From assembly GCF_024746815.1 (NCBI RefSeq), contig NZ_CP080525.1, forward strand, positions 1,240,001 to 1,304,000: DNA of 64,000 nucleotides, written 5' to 3'. Origin of the DNA: Mesorhizobium sp. AR07. Its GTDB lineage: Bacteria; Pseudomonadota; Alphaproteobacteria; Rhizobiales; Rhizobiaceae. Under the pieces are notes generated by a model that searched no databases, was not told where the DNA came from, and saw only the letters and a program-made list of their open reading frames with translations. Of the stretch, positions 33,926 to 44,603 are shown piece after piece (the stretch's first letter is position 1; each line of letters opens with the position of its first letter). Made by a program: the position numbers and the translations under genes.

Positions 33926-34945
33926 TCAGGCCACCGCGTCAAAGTAGGTGGCGAATTCGGCGCGTATCTCGGTTTCTTCAACCGCGTCATGTTTCCTAAT
34001 ATAGGTCAGCGCCCGTTTTGCACGCTCCAGCGACTTGCCCTCAAGGCTCGTGGTCCGCGATGCGATGCCGGCCATTTCCTCGAAAACGCCATTGCAGTGA
34101 AGGACCAGATCGCAGCCGGCCGCAAGGATCGAGGCCGCCTTTGTCGGGAAATCCCCAGAAAGTGCCTTCATCGAGGTATCGTCGCTCATCAGCAAGCCGT
34201 CGAAGCCGATCTCGCGCCGGATGATCTCGTCGATGACCTTGCCGGAGGTCGTCGCCGGGTTCTTCGGGTCGATCGCGCTGTAGACGACATGCGCGGTCAT
34301 CGCCATCGGCAGATGGTTGAGTTCCTTGAACGGGGCAAAGTCATGCCGCTGCAGATCGCTCAGCGAGGCATTGACAACAGGCAATTCGAAATGCGTGTCG
34401 GCAAAAGCGCGCCCATGACCCGGAATGTGCTTCATCACAGGCAGCACACCGCCCGCCATCAGCCCTTCCGCGGCGGCGCGGCCGAGTTCAATCACCGGTC
34501 GCGGCTCCTTGCCATAGGCACGCGCGCCGATGACGTCGCTGGCGCCTTCGATCGGCACATCGAGCACCGGCAGGCAATCCGCCGTGATGCCATAGCGGAG
34601 CAGGTCGAACGCATGCAGCCGCGCCATCAGCCAGGCCGCGCGGGCGCCGGCATCATGATCGTCGCGCCACAGCGCGCCAAGCGCACCGCCGGCCGGATAG
34701 TTCGGCGCCAGCGGCGGCCGCAGGCGCTGCACCCGGCCGCCCTCCTGGTCGATGAACACCAGCGCGTCCGGGCGCCCGATGCAGTCGCGCATCTCGGCGA
34801 CCAGATCGCGAATCTGCTCGGTTTCGCCGATGTTGCGCGCAAACAGGATGAAGGCCCACGGGCATTCATTGCGATAGAAATTGATTTCTTCGCGGGTGAG
34901 CGATTTCCCGGCACAGCCGAGGATCATGGATTTTGATTCGGTCAT
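33926..34945 (-). CDS. nagZ: Beta-N-acetylhexosaminidase (GH3)
   Basis: A 339-residue family 3 glycosidase. The GH3 signature with the His of the His/Asp dyad is MKHIPGHGRAFADTH, and the nucleophile Asp lies in LLMSDDTSMKAL. FIDQEGGRVQRL near residue 65 completes the site. It removes GlcNAc from anhydromuropeptides during cell-wall recycling in the cytoplasm. It sits between the SPOR gene and scpA. Confidence 0.94.
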   Translation of the reverse strand: MTESKSMILGCAGKSLTREEINFYRNECPWAFILFARNIGETEQIRDLVAEMRDCIGRPDALVFIDQEGGRVQRLRPPLAPNYPAGGALGALWRDDHDAGARAAWLMARLHAFDLLRYGITADCLPVLDVPIEGASDVIGARAYGKEPRPVIELGRAAAEGLMAGGVLPVMKHIPGHGRAFADTHFELPVVNASLSDLQRHDFAPFKELNHLPMAMTAHVVYSAIDPKNPATTSGKVIDEIIRREIGFDGLLMSDDTSMKALSGDFPTKAASILAAGCDLVLHCNGVFEEMAGIASRTTSLEGKSLERAKRALTYIRKHDAVEETEIRAEFATYFDAVA

Positions 34946-35032
34946 GCTAGGAGTTTAGGACTTCGCGCGATCAAAGGGAATCGTCCCGGACCACATGCGG
35001 TGAGCCGCCCGGTCTGCGTCCACATGAAAAAG

Positions 35033-35070
35033 AAAAAGCCGGCGCGGTCCGAGACCGCGCCGGCTTTTTT
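35033..35070. terminator. Bidirectional rho-independent terminator
   Basis: A very strong hairpin (AGCCGGCGCGGTC/GACCGCGCCGGCT, three-base loop) flanked by A and T runs on both sides. It lies between the SPOR gene stop and nagZ and most likely ends transcription of the SPOR gene. Confidence 0.85.
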
Positions 35071-35082
35071 CGTGTTCGGCTG

Positions 35083-38000
35083 CTAGCGCGAGACGAAGCA
35101 GTTGCCGCCGGCGGCCTTGTAGCTGGTGCACAGGTTGATCGCATCGTTGCGCGACTGCGCAGGCACGCGGACCCGGTAGAACGTCCCCTTGCCGGCGATC
35201 TCGGCCTTGACGATGTTGGCGGTGCGGCCGGCAAGCACGCTGCCGTAGCGGCGCTGCAGATCCTGATAGCTGGACTGGGCGCTTTCGACGGTCGGCTGCG
35301 AAGCGATCTGCATCGACCACGAGCCGCCACCGGTCGCGGTGGATGCCGGATCGATGGATGCTACCTGATCGGGCTTGACCTCGCCGACGACATCGACCGG
35401 CTGATCGGACGGGCGCTGCGGCGCGACCGGAACCTTGGCCGGGGTGTTGGCCGACTGCGCCTTGGCGTCAGCCTTGGGCTTGGCTACGGGCTTTAGTGCC
35501 GGCTCGTTGTCTGCCTGTGCGGCGGCGATCGGTACGGTGCCGGTCTGGTCCGCGTTGGCCTGACCCGACGGGGCGACATGCTGCGGTGCCGGATCGGTCG
35601 GCTCAGCGGCGGCCACCTGCGGTGCGGCGGGCGCCGGATCCTCCCGCGGCACCAGCGAACCGTCTGATTTGACCACCATGGTTCTCACCTTGCGCGGCGC
35701 AACGGCGATGACATCGGTGTTGGTACCCTTGTCGGTATCCTGCAGCACCTGCGCGATGCGATCCTCCGACTTAGGTGCCGGCGCCGCGTTCTCGGCGGGT
35801 GCCGCGCCAGCCGTCGACACGGCGTTGCCATCACCCGTTCCACCGGCGGCTGCGTTCTGGTCAGCCGAAAGATCAATGGCGCGGGCCGGATCCTTGGCTT
35901 GCACATCCACCGGCACTTCGGTGTTGGTGACCAGCTTTTCCTGGACCGGCACGGCGGGCTTCGTCCCCTTGGCCACCGCGTCATAGACCTTGTTGTCCTG
36001 GTTCGGCACCACGGCACCGCCCGGATTTTCCGGCTTGACCTTGATCGGCGTGTTGTCTGCCTTGACGATCACCGGCGCTTCACTGCCGCCCTTGCCGCCG
36101 AAAGACAGCGCAAAGGCACCGAGGCCGCCAGCGACCGCCACCGCGCCGACAATTGCGGCAATGACCAGGCCACGGCCGCGCGAGTGCTTCGTGGCCTCCC
36201 GCTCTAGACCTGGAACGGCCATCGCCTCGTCCAGTTCTGGGTCGTAGTCGAGTTCATCGACGGTGAAATCGTCCGCCTGCGAAGCCTGCTGGCTGCCGGG
36301 CAAATTGTCGAGGTCGAAGCCATCGGCGGCATCGGCATAGGCTGCCGGCGCGCGGGCAGGCATTTCCGTCGGCCGCGCCGCATAGGTCCGCGCTTCAGGC
36401 TGATAGGCCGGTTTGACACCGTCATAACCCGGCTTGGGCTCCTCATGGCCCCGATTGAACCCGGCATTGTAGGATTCATCGCTATAAGAGGCACTGCTTG
36501 CGGGAGCGGCAGCAACCTCGACCGCGTTCATCTCGGTGAGAAGGCTGGAGAACTCGGCGTCGAGATCGTCATAGCCGGGCGTCGCCGGTTCATCCTCCTC
36601 GAAGTGCAGTTCCGGGATGTCGAGATCGTCCGCCAGGGCCACGACACGCTCGGGCACATCGACTGTCTCGACATCGGGCATATCTTCGTAACGCGCGGAC
36701 TGTCGCGGTTGCGGCACGGAGACAGGGGCCGCATGGGCGACGGTCTCGACCGGCTCGCTCGGACGGTAGGACGGCATCGCGGCCACTGCCGGCGCTGCGG
36801 CCCGGGGCGTTGTCGAAGCGGTCGGCTGAGCGCTGAACGCCGGCTGGGCGCTAAACGTCGGCTGCTGCGGAACCGGCGTCACGCGGCTCCACGAACGGGC
36901 AGGCTCAGCCGGTGTCGAACGTTCCGCCAGCCAATCGAGAGAATCCACCGAATTGTCCCGGGAAGCGGCCGCATCACGCGGATCGAGGCTTTTGGCCAAA
37001 GCTGCGTCAAACGCATCATCGTCGAAATCGACATCGCCATGCCCGGCGATGTCCGAGCCCAAATCGTGGTCCTGAAGTTCGTCAAGCAGAAGATCGTCGA
37101 GATCCACATCGGCAGCCTGGGCGGCGCCAAGGTGCCGAGGCTCCTCGGGCGCGGGTTCGTCAAGACCCCAATCGAGATCGCCGACAAGATCAGCCGGCTC
37201 CTCGGTGGTCCTTGCAGCCACTGCGACAGGCGGCTGAACGGCGACAGCCGGCTGAGCCACGGGCTCCTTGGCCGCCGGCACCGTGCGTGCGGTCATGGCG
37301 CCCAGAAGCGCGTTCAACTCGTCTTCCAGGCTTCGTTCGTCCGCGACGGGGGCCGCAGGCGCGACGGTGGCTGCTGGCGCCATCGGCTGGACCGCGGCGG
37401 CGGCAACCTCAGCGACCGGCTCATTGGCCGTCTCGGCAGCCGCGTCGTCAAAGCTCAGGTCGAAAGCATCATCCAGCGCGTCTTCACGGCTGGACATCTC
37501 GCCCGTCGCATCCGCGAAATCGGCAAGCACATCATGCGCCTCATGCTCATGGAACGCGGCCGGCTCATCGGCGCGACGGTCAAAATCCATGTCGACATCA
37601 GCCATGGCGTCGTCGAAATGGCCGGCAAAATCCGCGTCGGAGATTGCCTGGGCGTCACGCGCGGTCGCCTGCGCCGGCACAGGGTACTCCACCGGATCCG
37701 CAGCCATGTAGGGCTGCTCCGCCGAATGGTCGTCGAGCATCAGCTCGTCTTCAAGCGAGATCGCAACCGCGTCGTCGAATTCATGATCGGAGGCTGGTTC
37801 GACGGAGGCAGGCACATGAGCAACGGCAACAGCGTGCTGGGCCTCTTCGGCTTCGTCATCGATCCGGAAGCCCCGATCGAGCGACGCGGCAAGCTCGTCC
37901 TCCATCGGCTGGTCGTCTTCGAAAGGCGAAACATCTTCGAGCGAACTGGCAACGGCATCGTCGAAATCGGAATCGAAAGCCGGCTCGGCGGACGGCGCGG

Positions 38001-38388
38001 CTTCGGCAGCGCCAAAACCCGCATGGCTGGCGACGGCCACGTGGTCGTCGAGATCAGCCATATCCAGATGGAAATCGTCATCGAGCGACGCCGCGAGCTC
38101 GTCATCCATCGCGCCGGCATCGGTCGTTTCGAATGCCGGCTCATGAGCCTGGGCGGCAACGTCACTGTTGTCAGCGCCGAAATCGCCCATCAGCTCCTTT
38201 TCGAGATCGATGTCGAAATCGCCCTCTTCCGCCGGATGATCGGCGGCAGGGGTTTTCGGCTGGGCGGGCGACTGCGGCTTGACCGGCTGGCGCGGGTCGA
38301 ACCCCATGATCCTGGTCAGTTCCGCGAACGGATCATCGTCAGAGACGTCGTTGTTGTCGGCTACTCTCAGCTGGGTTCTGTCTGCCAT
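35083..38388 (-). CDS. Very long acidic SPOR-domain membrane protein
   Basis: A 1101-residue protein. The N-terminal ~730 residues are highly acidic, Ala-rich low-complexity sequence with a repeated short motif (DELAASLDDDF, DELAASLDRGF, DDAVASSLED, DDAVAISLED, DDAFDAALAKSLD). One membrane helix follows near residue 740 (GLVIAAIVGAVAVAGGLGAF), then a Pro/Ala-rich periplasmic linker, and a C-terminal SPOR domain (about 1020-1101, SWSMQIASQPTVESAQSSY). SPOR domains bind denuded peptidoglycan at division sites. The start at 38388 gives MADRTQLRVADNN; ATG 38412 is possible. The long cytoplasmic acidic arm is unusual. Confidence 0.88.
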   Translation of the reverse strand: MADRTQLRVADNNDVSDDDPFAELTRIMGFDPRQPVKPQSPAQPKTPAADHPAEEGDFDIDLEKELMGDFGADNSDVAAQAHEPAFETTDAGAMDDELAASLDDDFHLDMADLDDHVAVASHAGFGAAEAAPSAEPAFDSDFDDAVASSLEDVSPFEDDQPMEDELAASLDRGFRIDDEAEEAQHAVAVAHVPASVEPASDHEFDDAVAISLEDELMLDDHSAEQPYMAADPVEYPVPAQATARDAQAISDADFAGHFDDAMADVDMDFDRRADEPAAFHEHEAHDVLADFADATGEMSSREDALDDAFDLSFDDAAAETANEPVAEVAAAAVQPMAPAATVAPAAPVADERSLEDELNALLGAMTARTVPAAKEPVAQPAVAVQPPVAVAARTTEEPADLVGDLDWGLDEPAPEEPRHLGAAQAADVDLDDLLLDELQDHDLGSDIAGHGDVDFDDDAFDAALAKSLDPRDAAASRDNSVDSLDWLAERSTPAEPARSWSRVTPVPQQPTFSAQPAFSAQPTASTTPRAAAPAVAAMPSYRPSEPVETVAHAAPVSVPQPRQSARYEDMPDVETVDVPERVVALADDLDIPELHFEEDEPATPGYDDLDAEFSSLLTEMNAVEVAAAPASSASYSDESYNAGFNRGHEEPKPGYDGVKPAYQPEARTYAARPTEMPARAPAAYADAADGFDLDNLPGSQQASQADDFTVDELDYDPELDEAMAVPGLEREATKHSRGRGLVIAAIVGAVAVAGGLGAFALSFGGKGGSEAPVIVKADNTPIKVKPENPGGAVVPNQDNKVYDAVAKGTKPAVPVQEKLVTNTEVPVDVQAKDPARAIDLSADQNAAAGGTGDGNAVSTAGAAPAENAAPAPKSEDRIAQVLQDTDKGTNTDVIAVAPRKVRTMVVKSDGSLVPREDPAPAAPQVAAAEPTDPAPQHVAPSGQANADQTGTVPIAAAQADNEPALKPVAKPKADAKAQSANTPAKVPVAPQRPSDQPVDVVGEVKPDQVASIDPASTATGGGSWSMQIASQPTVESAQSSYQDLQRRYGSVLAGRTANIVKAEIAGKGTFYRVRVPAQSRNDAINLCTSYKAAGGNCFVSR

Positions 38389-38491
38389 TATTGTTCCCGA
38401 ACTCGCACTCATTCGGACGCCATGGACGTCGCGCAGGGTTGGCCCATACCAGCGCAATGTGGGCAAATGGTGACAGGTTTTTTAGTCAAAC

Positions 38492-40249
38492 CTAACGCAT
38501 TTCGGTTGGCGCGGCGGCTCCGATCAGCGTCAGGCCGGACGTCAGAACGTCCGAAACAGCCTGCACCAGCCCTAGTCTGGCATGTGTCAATTGTCGGTCG
38601 TTAACCTTAACAAAACGTAAGTCCGGATTATCAGTGCCACGGTTCCAGTGCCCATGGAAACTGGAAGCCAGATCATAGAGGTAAAATGCCAGCCGGTGCG
38701 GCTCGAGCGCAAGTGCGGCGGACTCGATCAGGCGCGGATATTCGGCAAGCTTGCGGATCAGGCCGATCTCGCCCTCGTCGGTCAGCAACGCCACCGCGGA
38801 CGCCAGGCTGTTGCGGTCGAAATTGGCCTCGCCCAACTGCTCGCTCGCCTGCCGGAACACCGAATGGCAGCGCGCCGAGGCGTACTGCACATAAAACACC
38901 GGATTGTCCTTGGACTGCTCGGTCACCTTGGCGAAATCGAAGTCGAGCGGCGCATCGCTCTTGCGATAGAGCATCATGAAGCGGATCGCGTCGCGGCCGA
39001 CCTCTTCCACCACTTCGCGCAGTGTCACGAAATCACCCGACCGCTTCGACATGCGCACCGGCTCGCCATCGCGAAACAGCTTGACCAGATTGCACAGCAG
39101 CACAGTGAGTTTCACCTCGCCGTCGGCAATCGCCCGCGCCAAGGCCTCCAGCCGCTTGACATAGCCGCCATGGTCGGCGCCGAGCACATAGATCAGGTCG
39201 ACGAAGCCGCGATCGACCTTGTCCTTGAGATAGGCGACGTCGGCGGCGAAATAGGTGAATGAGCCATCCGACTTGACCAGCGCCCGGTCCATGTCGTCGC
39301 CGACGGCCGTCGAGCGGAACAGCGTCTGCTCGCGATCCTCCCAATCGTCCGGCTTCTCGCCCTTGGGTGGCGGCAGCTTGCCCTTGTAGATATGGCCCTT
39401 CAGCGTCAGGTCGTTGATCGCCGAGCGGATCTTCCTTGCGTTGTCTGCGTGCAGCGTGCGTTCCGAGAAGAACACGTCGTGATGCACGTTGAGCAGCGCC
39501 AGATCCTCGCGGATCATCGCCATCATCGCATCGATGGTGCGGTCCTTGACGATGGCCAGTGCCTCGTCATCCGGCATCTGCAGCAACGAGCGGCCAAACT
39601 CCTTGACCAGTGCCTGGCCGACTGGAACGAGATAATCGCCAGGGTAAAGCCCGGCCGGAATCTCGCCGATATCGTCGCCAAGCGCCTCGCGGTAACGCAG
39701 CACGACCGAACGGCCGAGTACGTCGATCTGCGAGCCGGCATCGTTGATGATGTATTCCTTGGTCACGTCGTAGCCGGCGAACGCCATCAGATTGGCGAGC
39801 GTGTCGCCGACCACGGCGCCCCGGCAATGGCCGACATGCATCGGCCCCGTCGGATTGGCCGAGACATATTCGACGTTGGTTTTCCTGCCGCCGCCAATTG
39901 TCGAGCGGCCATAATTGCGGCCTTCGCCAAGCAGCGCGGTCAGATGCGTCTGCCAGAAACCGTCCTTCAGCCTGAGATTGACGAAGCCGGGACCAGCGAC
40001 CTCGGCGGCGGCGACATCCTTGTCGTCGCGCAGCGCCTGCGCCAGTCTTTCGGCCAGCGCGCGCGGATTCTGGCCGGTCGGCTTGGCAAGAACCATGGCC
40101 GCATTGGTCGCCAGGTCGCCATGGCTGGCGTCACGCGGCGGCTCGACGGCGATACGCGACAGGTCGGGCGAAACGCCGTCATTGTCTTTCAAATCAAGCG
40201 CTTCGACGGCTTTTATGATTCGCGCGCTGAAATCGGCGAAGATATTCAT
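38492..40249 (-). CDS. argS: Arginyl-tRNA synthetase
   Basis: A 585-residue class I synthetase. The HIGH-type sequence is [20 protein letters not shown] near residue 130 and the KMSKS equivalent is [12 protein letters not shown]. The C-terminal anticodon-binding domain ends ATPTEMR-like. It charges tRNA-Arg. It follows the dGTPase-family gene on the same strand, 74 bases apart. Confidence 0.97.
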   Translation of the reverse strand: MNIFADFSARIIKAVEALDLKDNDGVSPDLSRIAVEPPRDASHGDLATNAAMVLAKPTGQNPRALAERLAQALRDDKDVAAAEVAGPGFVNLRLKDGFWQTHLTALLGEGRNYGRSTIGGGRKTNVEYVSANPTGPMHVGHCRGAVVGDTLANLMAFAGYDVTKEYIINDAGSQIDVLGRSVVLRYREALGDDIGEIPAGLYPGDYLVPVGQALVKEFGRSLLQMPDDEALAIVKDRTIDAMMAMIREDLALLNVHHDVFFSERTLHADNARKIRSAINDLTLKGHIYKGKLPPPKGEKPDDWEDREQTLFRSTAVGDDMDRALVKSDGSFTYFAADVAYLKDKVDRGFVDLIYVLGADHGGYVKRLEALARAIADGEVKLTVLLCNLVKLFRDGEPVRMSKRSGDFVTLREVVEEVGRDAIRFMMLYRKSDAPLDFDFAKVTEQSKDNPVFYVQYASARCHSVFRQASEQLGEANFDRNSLASAVALLTDEGEIGLIRKLAEYPRLIESAALALEPHRLAFYLYDLASSFHGHWNRGTDNPDLRFVKVNDRQLTHARLGLVQAVSDVLTSGLTLIGAAAPTEMR

Positions 40250-40323
40250 CTGTGTGACTCTGGGGTCTGGCTCTGGGGCTTTGCAAAGAATCCGGCTCGT
40301 TGGCCGGCAAAATCGAGCCCGCC

Positions 40324-41538
40324 CTAGCTCAAATCCGGAGTGCGGTCAAACAAACGCCGGTGTTCCTTCAGCGCGTAGGTGTCGGTCATGCCGGCCAGGA
40401 AGTCGGCAACGCTGCGCGCCTTGATGCGGTCGTCGGCCCGATCCAGCCCCTCGCGCCAGCCATCAGGCATGGCGCGCGGGTCGGCGAAATAGGCGTCGAA
40501 CAGATCGTTGACGATCCGCTCGGCGTCCGCGCGCACCCGCATGACCTCCGCATGCCGATAGAGGTGCTTGTAGAGAAACGCCTTCAGTTCCTTCTCGAAG
40601 GCAGCCATTTCGGTCGAGAAAGTTACCATCGCCTCGCCGGCCGACCTCACCGCTTCGGCGCTCCTCGGCCTGATGCGCTCCAGATTGGCTGACGTGGAAA
40701 CGATGACGTCCTCGACCATAGCGGTGATCTGCCGCCGCATCAATTCGTGGCCGGTGCGCACGTCATCGAGTGCCGGATAGCGCGCACGCACGCCCTTCAG
40801 GATCGTTCCTGGCAGCGAAACCGTCTCCAGCATGTCCAGCGTCAGCAGCCCTGCCCGCAGGCCGTCGTCGATGTCATGCGTGTTGTAGGCGATATCGTCG
40901 GCAATCGCCGCGCACTGCGCCTCGATGCCGGCAAACCGGTCCAGTTCGAGGTCGTGCAGCTGCGAATAATCACGGATCGCCTGCGGCACCTGCCCTTTCA
41001 GGCCGTTTCCGTGGGCATCCGTCAGTGGCCCATTGTGCTTGACCAGGCCCTCCAGCGTTTCCCAGGTCAGGTTCAGCCCATCGAATTCGGCATAGCGCGC
41101 CTCGAGCCTTGTCACGATGCGCAGCGATTGCGCATTGTGGTCGAAGCCGCCCCAGGCCGCCATCTTCTCGTTCAGCGCATCCTCGCCGGTGTGGCCGAAG
41201 GGCGTGTGTCCGAAATCATGCACCAGCGCCACCGCCTCGGCGAGATCCTCGTCGCCGCGCAACGCCCGCGCCAGCGCACGCGCGATCTGCGCCACTTCGA
41301 TCGAATGCGTCAGGCGGGTGCGATAATGGTCGCCTTCATGGGCGATGAAGACTTGCGTCTTGTGCTTGAGTCGCCGGAACGCCGTCGAATGGATGATGCG
41401 GTCGCGATCGCGTTGGAACGGCGTACGCGTCGGGCTTTCCACCTCGTCGAACAGCCGTCCGCGCGACTTTGCCGGATCGCAGGCATAGACCGCGCGTGGC
41501 CGATAGCCGAATCCGATGTCGCCAAGCTCATTTGTCAT
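40324..41538 (-). CDS. Deoxyguanosinetriphosphate triphosphohydrolase-like protein
   Basis: A 404-residue HD-domain dNTPase. The metal-binding pattern is H in [14 protein letters not shown] in [16 protein letters not shown] and a later D in [15 protein letters not shown]. Members hydrolyse dNTPs to deoxynucleosides and triphosphate. The start at 41538 ([16 protein letters not shown]) diverges from the Fe-S gene on the other strand. Confidence 0.9.
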   Translation of the reverse strand: MTNELGDIGFGYRPRAVYACDPAKSRGRLFDEVESPTRTPFQRDRDRIIHSTAFRRLKHKTQVFIAHEGDHYRTRLTHSIEVAQIARALARALRGDEDLAEAVALVHDFGHTPFGHTGEDALNEKMAAWGGFDHNAQSLRIVTRLEARYAEFDGLNLTWETLEGLVKHNGPLTDAHGNGLKGQVPQAIRDYSQLHDLELDRFAGIEAQCAAIADDIAYNTHDIDDGLRAGLLTLDMLETVSLPGTILKGVRARYPALDDVRTGHELMRRQITAMVEDVIVSTSANLERIRPRSAEAVRSAGEAMVTFSTEMAAFEKELKAFLYKHLYRHAEVMRVRADAERIVNDLFDAYFADPRAMPDGWREGLDRADDRIKARSVADFLAGMTDTYALKEHRRLFDRTPDLS

Positions 41539-41614
41539 GGCTGATGCTGCCGCAGTTGACTTGCCCCGTCGCGCTTCATACCTATCATGTGAAACCGAAA
41601 GCAAGGTGACGCCC

Positions 41615-41962
41615 ATGGGCGCTGATGCCAAGACCGCCATGAAAGTCGACATGACCGAGGCCGCCGCCAGGCGGATCGCCAGGATTGTCTCGGGCGAAGC
41701 CGGCAAGACGGCGCTGCGCGTTTCGGTCGAAGGCGGCGGTTGCTCCGGCTTTTCCTACAAGTTCGACCTGGTCGAGAAACGCAACGACGACGATGTCGCC
41801 ATCGAGAAGGATGGCGCCACGGTGCTGATCGACGACCTGTCGCTGGTCTATATGGGCGGCTCGGTGATCGATTTCGTCGACGATTTGATGGGCCAGTCGT
41901 TCCAGATCAGGAACCCGAATGCGGTCGCTTCCTGCGGCTGCGGCACGAGCTTTTCCATATAG
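41615..41962 (+). CDS. erpA: Fe-S cluster insertion protein, ErpA/HesB family
   Basis: A 115-residue A-type carrier. The three ligand cysteines are present: GGGCSGFSY and, at the C terminus, SCGCGTSF. It would transfer Fe-S clusters to apoproteins. I start at ATG 41615, which has an AAGGTGA site nearby; an in-frame ATG at 41537 overlaps the divergent dGTPase gene. ErpA versus IscA assignment is not certain. Confidence 0.9.
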   Translation: MGADAKTAMKVDMTEAAARRIARIVSGEAGKTALRVSVEGGGCSGFSYKFDLVEKRNDDDVAIEKDGATVLIDDLSLVYMGGSVIDFVDDLMGQSFQIRNPNAVASCGCGTSFSI

Positions 41963-41964
41963 GG

Positions 41965-42360
41965 ATGCCTGCTGTCGGTGCGGTCCGTCAGATCGCGCTG
42001 TCGGCTGGACGCGACCTCGACGCGACGCTTGCCTTCTGGCGCGACGTGCTCGGCATGGGCCTGCATGCACGCTTCGATCCGCCCGGCATCGCTTTCATCA
42101 TGGCCGGCGACGTGCGCTTGCTGTTTACCGATGGCATACCAGCCGGAACCGTCTATCTCGACATATCGGGCCTCGACGATTTCCACGGCCAGGCGAAAGC
42201 CGCCGGCGTCCCCTTCATCGCGCCGCCGACGCTCGTCCACCGCGACACCGAGGGCCAGTTCGGCCCGGCGGGGGAAAGCGAATGGATGGCCTTCCTAAAG
42301 GACCCGGCTGGCAATACGATCGGCTTGGTCGAACGCCACCCGCCGCACGAACCCCATTGA
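41965..42360 (+). CDS. VOC (glyoxalase/bleomycin-resistance fold) protein
   Basis: A 131-residue single-module VOC protein: VRQIALSAGRDLDATLAFW at the start and KDPAGNTIGLVERH at the end. The first metal position usually held by His is Gln here (RQIALS), so it may use another metal geometry or be non-enzymatic. The start follows the Fe-S gene stop by two bases, indicating an operon. Confidence 0.82.
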   Translation: MPAVGAVRQIALSAGRDLDATLAFWRDVLGMGLHARFDPPGIAFIMAGDVRLLFTDGIPAGTVYLDISGLDDFHGQAKAAGVPFIAPPTLVHRDTEGQFGPAGESEWMAFLKDPAGNTIGLVERHPPHEPH

Positions 42361-42377
42361 ACAGCATCGAGATCGCC

Positions 42378-43172
42378 ATGAAAATCGTCACCTGGAACAT
42401 CAACGGTGTCCGCGCCCGCATCGGCAACCTGACCCACTGGCTGACCGAGAGCGCGCCCGACATCGTTTGCCTGCAAGAGATCAAGACCGTCGACGACCAG
42501 TTCCCGCGCGCCGAGATCGAGGCGCTTGGCTACAATGTCGAAACGCATGGCCAGAAGGGTTTCAACGGCGTCGCCATCCTGTCGAAACTGCGCTTCGACG
42601 AGGTTATCAGAGGCCTGCCCGGCGACGATGCCGACGAGCAGGCGCGTTTCATCGAAGGCGTGTTCTCGACCGACAAGGGCGCGTTGCGCGTCGTCTCGCT
42701 CTATCTGCCAAACGGCAATCCGATCGATGACGAGAAGAAGTATCCTTACAAGCTGTCCTGGATGGCGCGGCTGGAGCGCTGGGCCGAGGAACGGTTGAAG
42801 CTGGAGGAAGCACTCGTGCTGGCCGGCGACTACAACGTCATTCCCGAGCCGATCGATGCGCGGTTTCCCGAGAACTGGCTAGGCGACGCGCTGTTCCAGC
42901 CGCGGACGCGGCAGTCCTTCCGCCGGTTGCTCAATCTTGGTTTCACCGAGGCGGTGCGCGCGGTCACCGATGCGCAGGACACCTATACGTTCTGGGACTA
43001 TCAGGCCGGTGCCTGGCAGAAGAACAACGGCATCCGCATCGACCATCTGCTGCTGTCGCCGGAAGCCGCCAACCGATTCTCTTCCGCTTCGATCGAAAAG
43101 CATGTGCGCGCCTGGGAAAAGCCGTCCGACCACGTCCCGGTGGCGATCGATCTCGCGCTGCAGCCGGCCTGA
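42378..43172 (+). CDS. xth: Exodeoxyribonuclease III
   Basis: A 264-residue exonuclease III/AP endonuclease. The family blocks are MKIVTWNINGVRARI, the metal-binding Glu in CLQEIKTVDDQFP, SLYLPNGNP, LAGDYNVIPEP and the catalytic Asp-His pair in SDHVPVAIDL. It cleaves abasic sites and trims 3' ends in DNA base excision repair. Third gene after erpA-VOC on the same strand. Confidence 0.94.
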   Translation: MKIVTWNINGVRARIGNLTHWLTESAPDIVCLQEIKTVDDQFPRAEIEALGYNVETHGQKGFNGVAILSKLRFDEVIRGLPGDDADEQARFIEGVFSTDKGALRVVSLYLPNGNPIDDEKKYPYKLSWMARLERWAEERLKLEEALVLAGDYNVIPEPIDARFPENWLGDALFQPRTRQSFRRLLNLGFTEAVRAVTDAQDTYTFWDYQAGAWQKNNGIRIDHLLLSPEAANRFSSASIEKHVRAWEKPSDHVPVAIDLALQPA

Positions 43173-43257
43173 CAGGCGCCCTCTGTCCTGACGCCGGACC
43201 TCATATAGCCACATTCCGGCGCATGATGGGGGATCATCATGGCGGCCGGGGGTTCCC

Positions 43258-43557
43258 ATGACCATTCGAATTGCTCTTTGTCCAATCGGCCTGGCATTTG
43301 CCATGGCCGCTCCTGTGGCGGCCCTTGCCGCTCAGGAATGCCTGGCCAATGGAAAATCGTACCAGGTCGGCCAGGTCGCCTGCCTGACGATTGCCGACCA
43401 GAGCCATCTTGCCCGCTGCGACATGGTGCTCAACAACACATCGTGGACAAAGGTCGGGGACAGCTGCCCTGAAAACACGATGGCGCCGCATCCCCATGTG
43501 ACGCCGATCTCGACGCCGACTCCCAGCATGGTGCCGACGGAGCCGACGCAGAACTGA
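43258..43557 (+). CDS. Small secreted cysteine-containing protein
   Basis: A 99-residue protein with a signal peptide ending AALAA. The mature part has four cysteines (ECLANG, ACLTIADQ, ARCDM, SCPEN) and a Thr/Pro-rich tail. No family is recognised. It follows xth by 85 bases. Confidence 0.65.
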   Translation: MTIRIALCPIGLAFAMAAPVAALAAQECLANGKSYQVGQVACLTIADQSHLARCDMVLNNTSWTKVGDSCPENTMAPHPHVTPISTPTPSMVPTEPTQN

Positions 43558-43571
43558 TTTTCCCGAGAGCC

Positions 43572-43755
43572 GATCTCCCCCTTGTGGGGGAGATGTCCGG
43601 CAGGACAGAGGGGGGCGCTGTCCCGCCAACATATCAGCTGATTGCAAATTGCATACTAACGCGGGTCTTCGGCGCTTCCAGGTTTGACCGAAGAGAAGCG
43701 ATTCTTCGCGCCCCCCTCTGCTCTGCCGGGCATCTCCCTCACGAGAGGGGAGATC
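43572..43755. repeat. Long imperfect inverted repeat (GATCTCCCCC family)
   Basis: The left end begins GATCTCCCCCTTGTGGGGGA and continues through ATGTCCGGCAGGACAG to AGGGGGGCG; the right end is its near-complement (CGCCCCCCTCTG ... GGGGAGATC). The ~46-base arms flank ~90 bases of unrelated DNA. It lies between convergent genes and resembles a miniature mobile or REP-like element of Mesorhizobium. Confidence 0.7.
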
Positions 43756-43775
43756 AGCAGTTCGGCTGTCAGGCC

Positions 43776-44603
43776 CTACTGGTCGGCGTTGCTGCCCTTG
43801 GTGAGGATATCATCGGCCAGCGAGATCGCGGTGCGGCGGTCGGCTTCGCCGGCGGTGGCGAATGCCTCTTCCTGCATGCCTCGAATCCAGGGCTGATCGG
43901 CCGGCGAGGCGCGTTCGAGCGCCGCCGTCATCATCGCCAGACCACGAACGATCTTGCCGCTCTGGAACAACAGGTGGCCCAGCGTCGCCTGCGCGCCGGC
44001 ATGGCCCTTCTCGGCGGCGAGCTGGAACCAGCGTCCGGCCTGCTTGACGCTGGCCTTCACGCCGCCCTCGCCCTTCAGGAACATCTGCCCCATCTCGAAC
44101 TGTGCGTTGGGATTGCGGTAGTTGGCGGCGGCGCGCATGTAATATTCCTGGGCAGCCACCTCGTTTTCGGTGACCGGACTGCCGGGAATGCCCTTGCGCA
44201 GGTAATCGCCGAGCGCCACCAGCGCGTCGGAGACATAGCTCTCCTCGGGAGAGCCGGGTTCGACATCCTGGTCGACGATCTCCGAGAAGAACTTGAACGC
44301 CTCATAGTCGTCGCGCGCCACGCCGTCGCCTTCGGCATACATGCGGGCAAGCTTCCAGGTGGCGCCGATCTGGCCGTTCTCGGCCGCGTATTTATAGGCT
44401 TCGGCCGCCTGTTCCTTGTGACCGTTCTTGTAGGCGGAAAAGCCGAACTGGAACACCGCCCACGGGCTGGACTGCGGCTTCACGCCGGTCTTGTCGTCGA
44501 ACACCTTGTCGTCGAAGGCCATGGCCTGGCCCACGGCGCCAAAGATCGCAACCGCGACCAGTGCCGGAAGGACAGATGACCTCAACAACTCAGATATCCG
44601 CAT
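43776..44603 (-). CDS. exoR: ExoR-type periplasmic regulator with Sel1 repeats
   Basis: A 275-residue protein with signal peptide ending GQAMA and several Sel1-like repeats ([60 protein letters not shown]). Size, repeat layout and the ending ([20 protein letters not shown]) match rhizobial ExoR, which inhibits the ExoS/ChvI two-component system and thereby controls succinoglycan, motility and symbiosis. The ATG at 44603 overlaps the ilvD stop by 14 bases on the same strand. Confidence 0.88.
   Translation of the reverse strand: MRISELLRSSVLPALVAVAIFGAVGQAMAFDDKVFDDKTGVKPQSSPWAVFQFGFSAYKNGHKEQAAEAYKYAAENGQIGATWKLARMYAEGDGVARDDYEAFKFFSEIVDQDVEPGSPEESYVSDALVALGDYLRKGIPGSPVTENEVAAQEYYMRAAANYRNPNAQFEMGQMFLKGEGGVKASVKQAGRWFQLAAEKGHAGAQATLGHLLFQSGKIVRGLAMMTAALERASPADQPWIRGMQEEAFATAGEADRRTAISLADDILTKGSNADQ

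Noticed and set aside
36445..38604. 719-codon open frame opposite the SPOR gene
   Set aside because: Antisense of a highly acidic repeat gene; the Arg-rich product is a by-product of codon bias.
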